The translations under genes were made by a program, and so were the position numbers. Positions 49,691 to 60,616 of a stretch of 60,616 nt of DNA are shown piece after piece (the stretch's first letter is position 1; the number at the start of each line of letters is the position of its first letter). Under the pieces are notes generated by a model. That model searched no databases. It was given only the letters and a program-made list of their open reading frames with translations, and was not told the DNA's origin. This DNA is from Ophiosphaerella korrae (taxonomy: Eukaryota > Ascomycota > Dothideomycetes > Pleosporales > Phaeosphaeriaceae), in NCBI GenBank assembly GCA_028456385.1, contig JALNQF010000251.1:1-60616 (forward strand), given 5' to 3'.

Positions 49691-52600
49691 TAACTCTTAA
49701 ATTAAGCTAAGTACTATACTTAGCTTTAACTAAAGTATACTCTAAAAAGTAATAATCTCTTACTCTCCTATAACTTAAAGCTAAAATCAGATAGCTAGTA
49801 TAACTTAATATAATCTAACTATAATATTAAAGACTAATAAAGATTATACTATATAGATAATTTAACTATAATCTAGATGCGTAGTATATAATATTTAGGA
49901 TAAGATTAACTTAGAATCTTCTACCTAGCTAATTTAGAGACTAGAACTAATTAGAGCTCTAGTAATAGCTAACTACACTCTAGTATTAAGTATTAAGACT
50001 CCTACGTAGTAGTCTAAACTCTTAGCTACTAGTTATAAAGCTTTTAAAGAAAACTTTAAATACTATAAAATATTAGCTAAGTAATACTATAGAAACTAAT
50101 ATAAGTATAAAAAGGAGTAGTTAAGTCTCTAGTATATTATAACGTTTATCTAATCCTTAGCCTTACTATATCTACTACGTACGTACTACTTATTAAACTA
50201 ATCTCTATAATAGTAGCTATTAAACACGTAGTACTAATTTAGTCTATAACCTTTTAAGATAATAGAAGACTATTACCTAGTATAAACTAGAGAGATATAA
50301 TAAAACACTACTATAAGTATATAATAGTATACTATCCTCTAAATATAAAGAGATATAAAGCTACTTTTATAGTAGATAATACCTTACTTTACGCTACTAG
50401 TAGTAATACTACCTAGAGTAAGACTAGAAACGCCTCTTTTATAGATAGCGTACTACTTAATAAATAAAGTAGACTTTATAATTAATATATACGTAGTAGT
50501 AATACTAACGTTAACTAAATAATAAGTTAAAGAGCTATTAGTAAATAATACCTAGCTTATAAAAAACCTTATAAACTTAGTAATTACTACTATATTAATC
50601 CTAATAAAGTACTAGATTAGTAGACTCTAAGTAAGACTCTAAAAGAGCTTATTAATTATAAACGTAAGTATAATACAACTTTATAAAGACTAATAAGAAG
50701 ATAGTTAAAGTATTAAATAAAGCTTTATATAGAACTATACGCTAAGTTACCTTAGATTACTAAAATCTATAAAGAAGATTAACTAGAAAGCTAGTAAATA
50801 TTAAGTATTAAGAGCACTTTTATTACTAAAACTATAAAGAATACTTATAATACCTACTCTCTCTAGAATTCCTTTATCTTAGACTCTAGTTTAACCTACT
50901 ATATTATAAATAACCTAACTTATATATATAACTATTATCTATTAAGGCTAAATAATTATATATAGGTAGGTAAGTTAAAGATATAAGTAAAAGAATATAG
51001 ATCTCTTACCTTTACGCTAAAAACCTAGTTAATAGAAAATAAACTAGTTCTATATAATATAGCTATATACCTAGATATCTTTTATAACCTAGTCTCTTTC
51101 TAGCTACTTTAGTAGAGAGGAATATAGTAAAATACTTAATTTAAGCTAATAACTCTAAATAAGCCTAATAGATAAATAATTAGATACTTTACTAAGATCT
51201 ATAGTTAATAGGTACTTAAGTATTATTTATTATATAATCTTATATACTAAGTAGCGTACTATACCTATAAACTTTAGACTATTAGAGTACTAGTACTACT
51301 ATAGTATAAGAGACTTAGCTATCTAGGACTAGCTATAATTAAATACTTTATCTAGTAAGCTTAAAGAGTATATATAAAAAGAGTAATTATAGTCTAGTAT
51401 AATATATATAGTAAAGCTAAGATAAAGTAGTAAATTAGCTATATACTAAGAATTAGTTATAAAAAACTAAGAAAAAGACTCTCTATTAACTTTTACTTAT
51501 ATAAAGTATAAAGTATTACTAAAACGAAAAGCTAAATACTTATTACTAATAAGTACTTAAAACTATAGTAGGACTTCTACTTTACTAATAACTAGTTAGC
51601 TAAATTAATTATTAAAGTACTATTAAACTTAACTCTCTTCTTAAAGAATTAGTATAGTATCTTAGTTAAAGTAATTAAAGCTAATAATAAGATTACAATA
51701 GTAAAACTAAAGGTCTAGCGCTAGTTAAACTTATAAGGTATTACTATTAAACCTTTAGCTTTAAATACTTAAGCCTAGAATAGAAGAGCTAAGCGCGCTA
51801 GAAAAATTAATAAAGAGAAAGTACGTACTATATAACTTAATGTAAATTTACTATAAAAACTTTAGCTTAAAATTATATAGGCTAGAGTCTACCTATATAA
51901 TTAAACACTAAGTTACTTAAATAACTAGAAGATACTATATAAAGTATTCTTTATAAAAGTTACTAAGAATTAAAGAATTATAGTATTAATAAGAAAGCTA
52001 AACTTAGCTTACTTAAAAGTATATAGGTATAAAGCCTTTATAATAACTAATAATACGTATTATAGTAAATTAAGGCTATATCGTTTAGATCTAAAAGTAT
52101 AGATTAGCTACTTTATAAAATACTAGTTATTAAATATTTACTAGATCTAAGTACTATCTATAGCTAAAGTAATAAGTATATAAGATATAATCTTTAATAA
52201 GTAACTAATCTTTAATAAGTAAATAATCTTTAATAGTAAAATAGAGAATCTAATAGATAACCTTATATATTAAATACTAGAAGAAATTACTACTTATATT
52301 AAAACAATTAAGCTCCTAGTAATAGTATATAAGCTAGAAACAGAGTCCTTCTATAAGAATAATACTAAGTTAGATATATTTATAAATAATAAAGAAGATT
52401 TACTTAGCTACTACTATAGAAGAAAGATTATAGACTACTATCTAACTCCTCTACTATCTCTACTTCTAGTAGTAATACTAGCTTTTTTAATAACTAGAGA
52501 CTAACTAGAGTTAATAGTATATAATAGATAGAGCTTATTAAAAACTATACTATAAGTAGTAGCCTTTATAGCTAGTACTTAGGTAAGTAACTTTAGAAAA

Positions 52601-53619
52601 TACTAAAGAAAACTTGTAGATAAAGCTAAGATAAAGAAAATACTTATAAGAGGACTAAAGCTTTACTATAATTAACTTCTATTGCTGCCTTTATACTAAA
52701 TAAACCTAGAAAGCTATCTAATAGGTAAGTTATTTAAAGAAGCTAAGTTATCTTACCTAACTAGCTATTACTAGATAAAATTATAGACTAAAGTACTAGC
52801 TATACCTATCTAGTATTCTAGCTAGTAAATACTAGACTATATATAGGTATATACGTATAAGCTTAATAAATATTATTAATTTATTAAATATAAAGCTTAA
52901 CTTATTATATAAAGAGACTAGAAATAAAATATTATAGTATAAGAGACTTACACTACTTACTACAAGGCTACTAATTAAGTATATATATACTTCTCTTATA
53001 CAAGATTAAAGGTACTGTAGCTAGGTAGTAGTAACTTATTATAAGTTACTAGTAATACTTCTTTTACTAATAATACTATAGATCGAAAAAGCTCTTAAAG
53101 CTATATAATTAAACTCTTTAATAGGCTTATTATATAAAGAGTAAATAAGTAAGATATAGTTACTACTTCTATAACTAAAGCTAAATTGCTAGCCTTATTA
53201 TAAGTAGCTAAAGAAGCTATATTTATATTAAAACTACTTAATAAACTATACGTTAAACTCTCTATAAATTACGTTACTATCTAGTACAATAATACTTAAA
53301 TAATTAAGCTTATTACTAAAGAACTAGCTAAGCTATAAACTAAGCTTTAGTACGTTAATATCTATAATTATTAGCTAAGACAAGAGGTCTCTACTAGCTA
53401 AATTAAAGTAGAATATACTCTATTAATAGAGATAATAGTAGATAGCTTTATAAAAGTCTTACTAATAAATAAATAAGAAAGCTTCTTAAATTAGCTTAGA
53501 CTAGTAAAAGTAATAGAATACTAAATAATATATAAAGTACCTCTTAATAAAATCTAAGACTACTTTAATAATTTTATACTTATCTTATAATATCTAGTTT
53601 ACTAATAAGTTACTAACCT
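49691..53619 (+). pseudogene. gag, integrase and RNase H of Copia G, RT core missing
   Basis: Integrase C-terminal sequence is visible at about 51890-52200: LKVYRYKAFI, a YYSKLRLYRLD block and DIIFN, matching the Copia pattern before RT. The RT start (YKLNKYY.FIKYKA, about 52855-52905) is followed only about 100 bp later by RNase H (GSSNLL, TIDRKSS, then TKAKLLAL and VAKEAIFILKLL, to about 53500). The central RT with its YVDD block has no room. So it is either internally deleted or a non-autonomous lineage. Stops at Gln and Trp show RIP. Confidence 0.75.
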
Positions 53620-53628
53620 AAAGGGGTA

Positions 53629-54100
53629 TATTAGATAAGTTACACGATTAGATACTTAATACGTAATTAGATACGCGATTATATATATAATCGCTAAGCT
53701 ACTAACTTTACTATAGCTAAAAGGATTATAGCTTTAACCTTTATAAATAAAAGAATTAAATAAAGAATCTTATATATAAAGAAATAGACTACGTTAGTAT
53801 AACTAATATAATAAAGAAACTAGTACTTTAATAAAAGGAGTATTAAGGATCTAGTTTACTACTATCTTAAGAGACTTAGCTAAGACTACTATATTGTAGA
53901 TATATAGATAGAGTATAAGGCTAGAGATAAATAGTAGGATTAATCTACTTAGTTTATACCTAGTACTATTAAGTTATAAGTAATTAATCTAAAAAAAGGC
54001 TTTTCTAAAAGCCTTAGTATTCCTCTTTAATAAGGCCTTTATATAGCTATTATAAAAAAGCCTTTTTATTAAACTACTATAACCTCTTTTAAATCTAATA
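53629..54100 (+). repeat. 3' LTR of Copia G
   Basis: The 472-bp LTR lies directly after the purine tract aaaggggta. Confidence 0.9.
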
Positions 54101-54105
54101 ATATT

Positions 54106-55461
54106 ATACATATTCTTCTTCTTTTACTAAGAATATAAAGATATTATCTAGGTATATAAATATAAATATATCTAGGTACTCTCTTAAAACTATATTAATT
54201 TTTTCTTAGAATACTACTAGTATATTTATTAATCTAAAAGGTATAACTATATACTTTAATAGTTTGTATTATATTCTAAACGCTATTTTCTATTTATTAC
54301 TTTTTTTAATCCTAATCTAATAGTAAGTATTCTAAATATCTAGTTTTATAAAAATTTAATTATTTTATAGCTTATCTTATATCTTATCTATATATAGTAA
54401 TAGGTATTAGTTTTTATCTATAATTATATTTATTTTACTAAAATCTATATAAAGTTATTTATCTTTTATCTCTTTTTTATCTATAAATATAAGTCTATAT
54501 ACTACTAAGGATTAAGATTCTTATATCTATCTTTTTCTTATTACGTTTTTAATAAACCCTTATTTAATCTTTAATTTTTCTTTAGTTTTCTAATAAACTA
54601 AGCTCTATCCTACGTTTTTTCTTTCTTCTAGATCTATTACTAAGTCCTATAGCTTATACTCTAGAAGATAGCTATCTAGTTTAGTAAGTTATTTTTCTTA
54701 TTTCTTATATTTTTCTAGGAATTCTCTTTTATATATACTTATATTAGCTTTTAATATATCTTTCTTAAAGTAGCTAATTCTTTCTATTCTCTAATTAATC
54801 TTTAGGTTAGTTATCTATAATAATAGTATACTTAATATTATATCTATAACTATATTTTTAATCTCTAACCCTTTTAGTCTTAGTATAAAGAGTACTATTT
54901 TAAATATAATAGGTTTTTAAAATAGTTTTTCTTTAATTATACTTAGTTATTAAAGATATCTTTTTATTATATAGTATATTCCTTAATTCTCTATAAACTT
55001 CTTTAATATAAAGTTCTTTATAGCTCTACTATTAATTATAACTTATACTTTTTTTCTTTAGTATATACTTTATTTTATAATATATAAGCTTATTATATTT
55101 TCTAGCTTTTTTATACTTAAGTTATTCTTTAAATTATATATTCTTTTAAAGCTACTTCTTTATTTTACTTTTATAGTTTTTATTTTTAGAATATTTATTA
55201 TATATATATTTATACTATAGTCTTCTTTAAATATATTCTTTAGATAGTTTTAGTCTAAGTCTAATTACTATACCTTCTTTATTAAGTATTTTAATTATTT
55301 CTTAACTTTAAATATCCTTTCTTTAAATTAACTTTATATAGTTATATCCTTTTTTTTATATTAGTTATATATAGTTTTATACTTTTAATTCTTTATATAT
55401 ATAGTAATTTATATTTAAGTATAATTTCTATAATATTTTAATATATACTAGGTATTCTAGA
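54106..55461 (-). pseudogene. pol of element E, piece 3 (RT catalytic block and protease side)
   Basis: The minus strand carries the YLDNILIF block at about 54135-54175, then the upstream RT and protease side. It is colinear with 35040-36390 of element D. It is interrupted at 55462 by a solo LTR with TSD ctaga. Confidence 0.78.
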
Positions 55462-55892
55462 TATATTAGGCCTCCTATTATTAACTATAGGTAGCCTATC
55501 TCGTAAGAGTTAGTAGATTAGGAGATAATAATAAAAGCTCGTATAGTAATCTATAATAACTAAGAATAATAGAAGATATCTTGTAACTATCTTGTATTAG
55601 CGTTCTATAGTCTAAGATTAAATTACTAATACTATCTTAATAATATATATTATAATAACTATATACGTTTATTAATCTATTTATATAACCTTATAGATTA
55701 CTCTAATCTATTATATGTATTTATAGATTACTCTAATCTATTATATATATTTATAGATTACTTTACGTCTTACGTGTTCTAGTTATAGTAAGCTTCCTAA
55801 TCTAGGTTATTACCTTACTTGTCCTATACTTTATTAGCGTCTAAGTTAGGATTAATTAGCTCTATCTCGATTTTCTTATTATACCTATAACA
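55462..55892 (-). mobile_element. Solo LTR (431 bp, reverse) with perfect TSD CTAGA
   Basis: It begins tatattaggcctcc and ends cctataaca with an intact terminal CA. It is flanked by ctaga at 55457-55461 and 55893-55897. It has the same length as the solo LTR at 5665-6095 and the same family structure. It sits in element E close to the gag/pol junction. Confidence 0.9.
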
Positions 55893-55897
55893 CTAGA

Positions 55898-57729
55898 TCT
55901 ATTCTTTTATTATCTCTTACTTAGTATTTATCTATACTAGGTTTTATTATTACTAGGATATAGTATACTACTAGTATTCTTAGTATATAGGCTTTATTAA
56001 TCTATCTTATCTTTTTTATAAAGTATTACTACTCTTTCTATATAAATATTCTTTTTACTATTACTATATATTACTTTATCTATTTTTAGAATATTATAAA
56101 CTTTATTACTTTAAGATTATATTCTTTCTAGTTTTTATACGCTTTCTCTATACTTGTAACTAGTAAGTATTTTTAAATAAACTTCTATTCTTAGTTTTAT
56201 TCTACTATATTTATTATAGTAGAGTTATTATAGCTATATATATTTAACTAGGTATACTTTATACTTTTTATATTAATTTATCTTTTATCTTCTTATAGTT
56301 CTTTAGAGGTAACTATAATAGTTTCTTTATCTAGTACTAGTCCTTTAGCTTAGATTAATAAGGTCTAAAGTTTTTCTCTTTCTAAGTCTTTTATTAGTAG
56401 GTCTATTATACGTCTTATTTCTTTAAGCTATACTTAAGTTCTTTATTTTTTTATTACTACTACTCTATTCTTTTATAAATACTATATTACTCTTTATTTA
56501 CTAAAAAAGTATATATAGTAGTTATTATTATTATAAAAAGTCTAATTAAGTATTATATACTATATTTCTTTAGTTACTACTACTTTCTTTTATAGCTTAG
56601 CTTATACTTTTAGTACTTTTTTTTTCTTAAAGTTTTTACTTCTATAGTCTTTTATAAAGTATTCTAACTTCTTATATTTATAATATACTATATCTTTTTT
56701 TTATTTTAACTAATAATCTTTTATATAGTAGCCTTTTTTACTATAGTTAAAGTATATAAAGTCTTTATTCTACTTTCTTTTTCTATTTTTATTAGTATTT
56801 AAGATTATAAAGTCTTTTCTATTATAGTTATTAGATTATTTCTAATACTTATTTAACTTCTATTCTTAGAGATTATTTTTTACTTATATTATTTATCTCT
56901 TTAGAGCTTCTAGTATCTTTAGTTTTTCTATCTAAATTAACTTATATTAGATTAACTTATTTAGTCTTTATTTAAACTTTAATATTAGGGATAGTTTATT
57001 CTATTCTATATTCTAAGATAGTTATTTAAACCTTAATATATATTCTAAGATACTTTTATATTATTTAAGCTTTTTAAACTTTTTTTTCTACTTATTACGT
57101 AATATCTATATTATTAAATACTACTCTTATTTATTATATAAAGTATTTATAACTTCTAAAGATATCTATAGTTTTATCTTTTTTTATTCTTAGTACTCTT
57201 AGAGTATAATTAGTCTAATAATATTTAAACTATCTTATTATATTTTCTTTAAAGTATAGTCTAATATATACTACTTTCTTTTCTTTTATATTAAAGTAAG
57301 TTATATATATATCTATCTAGAGTTATATAAAGGCTAAGAATAGTCTTAGCTTTTTTTTTATTCTATTAAACTTTTCTAGTATAAGTATCTTAGGTAGTTT
57401 CTTTATTATACTTATCTTTAGTCTTTTAGTAATTTATTTTATCTAGTTTTAACTTACTATTATAGCCTTAATCTAAGCTTTATTTTAGTTAACGTAGTCT
57501 AATAGTTTTTTATTCTATATCTCTAGAGTATTAACTATTAGTTATATATTCTCTTTTTTAGTTATTAAGTTATTTAGGTATATCTTAACTACTACTTAGT
57601 TAGTTTTATCTAACTTATTACTACTTAGAAGTACTTTACTTTCTTTTTTAGTTAAGCTTTCTACTATTATATTAGCTTAGACTATATACTACTTATACTT
57701 TACTTCTTCTAATAACTAGATTAGTAAAG
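55898..57729 (-). pseudogene. gag of Gypsy element E, RIP-degraded
   Basis: Reverse-strand gag, colinear with 36561-38245 of element D. It includes the block at about 56150-56280 (cttgtaactagtaagt) and the gag N-terminal end adjacent to the LTR at 57730. Its first roughly 60 bp correspond to the gag/pol junction. No intact frame is present. Confidence 0.75.
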
Positions 57730-58098
57730 TATAATAAGTTACTTATTATTAACTAGAAGTAACTACTATAAAAAAGTATTAGTAGATTAAAAGTTAATAA
57801 TAAAAGCTTATATTATAATTAAGTAATAGGCTATAAATAATAGAATAATTCTTATAATATTAATATATTATTACTTGTAGTTAATAATTAAATTACTAAT
57901 ACTATCCTAATAATATATATTACTACTAACTATATATCTTTACTAATCTATTTATATAACTTTATAGATTACTACTACGTATTTAGGTTATAGTTAGTTT
58001 CTTAATCTAAGTTATTACTTTACTTATCTTTTACTTTATTAGCGCCTAACTTAAAACTAATTAGTTTTATCTTAATTTCTCTTATTATATCTATAATA
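57730..58098 (-). repeat. 5' LTR of element E
   Basis: The 369-bp LTR begins tataataagttactt and ends ctataata. It is 60 bp shorter than its partner, mainly in the roughly 30-bp repeat zone. Confidence 0.88.
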
Positions 58099-58103
58099 TT
58101 TAT

Positions 58104-58900
58104 ATATAATATACTTTTAATTTTTAATTATATTATACTTCTACTTAGTTTTTTTTCCTAGATATTTAATTTTTATACTTAACTTATAAGTCCTAAGTAT
58201 ATTATATTATAGTTTTTTTCTTTTTTATAAATTAATTTACTAATATTTTAAAGCTATATTTATTAAATAATTTTAAGAGTATAAATTTATAATCTAAAGT
58301 ACTAATTATTTAAAATTTAAATATAATAAGAAAGCTAATCTAATTTAAAGAAGTTTTATTATTAATTTATTTTAGTTATAGTAAAGTAATATAAAAAAAA
58401 GATTAAAAAAAGTTATAGTTTTTAAGTATAATAACTCTATAAATATATTAGTTAAAAATATAACTAAAAAAAAATATTAAAAAGAAAATAGAGAACTTTA
58501 AAATAGTAAACTAAAAAATTTAACTTTATAAAACTTTTTAATAAAGGTATAAAAACTCTTTATATTTAAACTATCTCTAATATAGTTAAACTAAGTTATA
58601 TAACTTAATTTTAAGTTAAAGTTTTTTAACTTAGTTTTTAGTAAAAATAAATAAATAAATAGCTATATTAGTATATAACCTAATATTATATAATATATTA
58701 CTAACTTATAAGTTTATTTACTATAAATTTGCTATAATTATAGTTTTTACTTTATCTTCTCTATATCTTTAAATATAAGCTTAAATCTCTTTAAGTTTAT
58801 ATTTAAAGTTAACTTTCTTTATAAAGCTAAAATACTTTTATTTACTATATTTACTATTTTAAAAAAGAATTTTAAGTCTATTAAAAATATTATTAATAGA
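58104..58900. other. Unidentified RIP-degraded AT-rich DNA
   Basis: This extremely AT-rich stretch lies right of element E, with long A and T runs. Plus-strand translation shows Lys-rich sequence that may be the N-terminal part of the transposase relic that follows, but no motif can be fixed. No functional gene is seen. Confidence 0.4.
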
Positions 58901-60070
58901 ATAAATAAAAAGATTAGTAATATGTTTACTATTAGCTAAGTTAAAAATAGATATATTATAAAGTTAAATTTATAGGCTAAAAAGTAAATAAATAGAAACT
59001 TAGAAAGAAGTCTTAAGAAAACTAAGAAAAAATAAATATTTAAAAATAATATTACTGTCTTTATTAGGAGCTTATAACAATTTATTAAAAAAAAGTTATA
59101 CTATTAATATTATAAATAAAAAGCCTTTAATTAATAAAAAAAAAAGCTATTATAAAAGTTAGTTATAGTAAAGAGTAGCTATAAAGGTTAAAAAAATAAA
59201 GAATTTAATTTAAAAAAAAAATTATTTAGATAAAAGTAGTATAAAAGCTAAAAATAGAGCTACGTCTAAATATTATTAAAAAAAGTATAAAAAAAATATT
59301 AAAAAAGCCTAGATTTTTATAACTAATATAAGTAAGTTTAAATTAAATCCTAATATACTAAAATACTTTATTTTACGAATAGTTTTATTTTAAAATTCTT
59401 GTTTTTTAATATCTATATTACTAACTAGATTTTTAGTAAAAAAACTAAAGATCTAAGTTTAAAGATCTATTTAAATAAGAAGAAGATCTAAACTAGAGTT
59501 TATTAGAAGCCTAATTAATAATAGAACTCTAAACTCCTTTTACTATATCTATAATATTTTTAATAAGTATATTAAAAAGGCTATTAAATATAGTAAGTTA
59601 ACTATTTTTTTTTAACTTTCTTTTTAATATTAGTAGATATATAATAAGTATATTAAAAACTAACTTATATATAAAACTATAGTTTTTAATAAAATAATAG
59701 TAAAATCTATAAAGCTTTTACTATTATTAATTAGTTTAAAAAAATTAAAGTAAAAAACTTTTTATTTAATTTATAGTCTAGATCTAAACCTAACTAAAAA
59801 TCTATAAAGTTTACTTAAAGATTAGCTAATTAAAAGATTTAAATAAAATTATCTTCTAAAAACTACGTTATTAAAGAAAAAACTTTTAAAAAAGCTATAA
59901 AAAAAAGCAAGCTCTTATACTATAAAAAGATATAAATAATTATATATTATTTCTTTATAAGTAATAGTAAGCTATTATAGATACTAAAAGTTATTTTACT
60001 AAGTACTAATAGTAAAAAGTTATAGCTATTAAATATAAGTTTTTACTAAAAGTTTAATTTTTAGGTTTTT
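58901..60070 (+). pseudogene. Tc1/mariner-type transposase relic
   Basis: The plus-strand frame at about 59769-59830 reads YSLDLNLTKNL*SLLKD. This matches the YSPDLNPIENLW.LLK block around the third catalytic acid of Tc1/mariner transposases, with Pro->Leu and Trp->stop changes expected from RIP. Upstream Lys-rich sequence and a hydrophobic stretch near 59690-59740 fit the preceding catalytic region. A functional enzyme would move the element by cut and paste at TA. Terminal repeats were not found, so the borders are rough. Confidence 0.6.
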
Positions 60071-60616
60071 ACTTAATATCTATTCTTTTAATAATTAGAA
60101 TGTTATATAAATAAAAGATATTACTATTATTATATATATCTAACTTATATTAAAAAATAAAATAAAAAAGTACTAAAAATAAAAAATTATTAAGCTCTAA
60201 ATTTTATATTAAAAAAGTCCTCTAAATATTTTAAATCTTAGATTAATTTTAATTAGTAATTAAAATTATAGTAAGCTATATTAATATACTAGATACTATC
60301 TTTAAAATTCTATTTTAGATAAATTTTTACTTAATATATCTTTTATTATTATACTAATATTAGTAAGTTTATAACTTAGTAATATTTAACTACTTTTTTA
60401 TATTTAGTTAGTACTTAGTAAGTATTATAAGTATATACTACTCTTTTAGCTTTATATAATTATATTAGTTAGTATAAGTAAAGCTTTCTATTAATAATAA
60501 ATTTATTAATAACTTTCTTACTATATTTATTTTAATAGCTTTATTTACTATTTACTCTTTTTAGTTAATTATTAAAACTACTTTATTAAGTTATTTTATA
60601 TAAAGTTTACTTTATA
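60071..60616. other. Unidentified RIP-degraded AT-rich DNA at the right edge
   Basis: Composition is as in the preceding transposon relics. No LTR, TSD or protein motif can be recognised, and no functional gene is seen. Confidence 0.4.

Larger units (their letters stand above)
48936..54100 (+). mobile_element. Copia retrotransposon G (5.2 kb, forward) lacking most of the RT
   Basis: It has two 472-bp LTRs (48936-49407 and 53629-54100), both starting tattagataag and ending aaatctaata. TSDs are atatt at 48931-48935 and 54101-54105. A polypurine tract (aaaggggta, 53620-53628) precedes the 3' LTR. The order is leader with tandem repeats, gag, integrase, a very short RT remnant, RNase H. The LTRs are equal in length and closely similar. 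It is inserted in element E's RT. Confidence 0.9.
38862..58098 (-). mobile_element. Chromodomain Gypsy retrotransposon E, host of three nested insertions
   Basis: This minus-strand element of the A/D family has its 3' LTR at 38862-39290 (429 bp) and its 5' LTR at 57730-58098 (369 bp). TSDs are tttat at 38857-38861 and 58099-58103. Its body is interrupted by Copia F (41602-48335), Copia G (48936-54100) and a solo LTR (55462-55892), each with its own TSD. Without them E is about 6.89 kb. It lies only 172 bp from element D, in the same orientation. Confidence 0.9.

Noticed and set aside
1..60616. Centromere call for the AT-rich blocks
   Set aside because: RIP-degraded nested retrotransposons fit centromeres of some ascomycetes, but also subtelomeres and dispersed heterochromatin. 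Nothing in the sequence alone distinguishes them.

Overview
The window looks like a chromosome segment of a filamentous ascomycete (Pezizomycotina) with strong repeat-induced point mutation (RIP). More than 90% of it is extremely AT-rich DNA in which CpA and TpG are almost absent and TpA is everywhere. Every transposon reading frame in it is interrupted, almost always by TAA or TAG where the family has Gln or Trp, and Cys codons read as Tyr. One island of ordinary base composition (about 26,040-31,250) survives between the two repeat blocks and holds one real multi-exon gene.

Left block (1-26,000). A forward LTR+gag (1-2075) meets a reversed gag+LTR (2076-4141) with no spacer, giving a long palindrome. 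A reversed Gypsy pol relic (4142-7563) is split by a 431-bp solo LTR with a perfect target-site duplication (TSD; 5665-6095). Chromodomain Gypsy element A (7564-21508) follows. Gypsy element B (7645-14345) sits inside A's 5' LTR, and a solo LTR (16448-16847) sits at A's gag/pol junction. A Fot1/pogo transposase relic (from 21,509) and about 3 kb of unidentified AT-rich DNA complete the block.

Island. A minus-strand gene of five exons (start codon at 30084) encodes a membrane protein. It has an N-terminal membrane anchor, a large Gly/Asn-rich, multiply glycosylatable lumenal region with Kex2-type dibasic sites, and a five-helix C-terminal domain resembling cytochrome b561. One intron appears to be GC-AG. 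The reading frame is stopped by two TAG codons two codons apart, yet it continues open in the same frame for 53 more residues after the second. This looks like RIP leaking from the flanking repeats. A Tad-type LINE reverse-transcriptase fragment marks the right edge of the island.

Right block (31,290-60,616). Two minus-strand Gypsy elements of A's family lie side by side: D (31732-38689) and E (38862-58098). E contains Copia element F (41602-48335), Copia element G (48936-54100) and a solo LTR (55462-55892). A Tc1/mariner transposase relic lies near the right end. Element borders were set from LTR ends and 5-bp TSDs read directly in the sequence, so the order of insertion is well supported. 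Nothing in the repeat blocks appears able to encode a working protein. No tRNA, rRNA or CRISPR array was seen.
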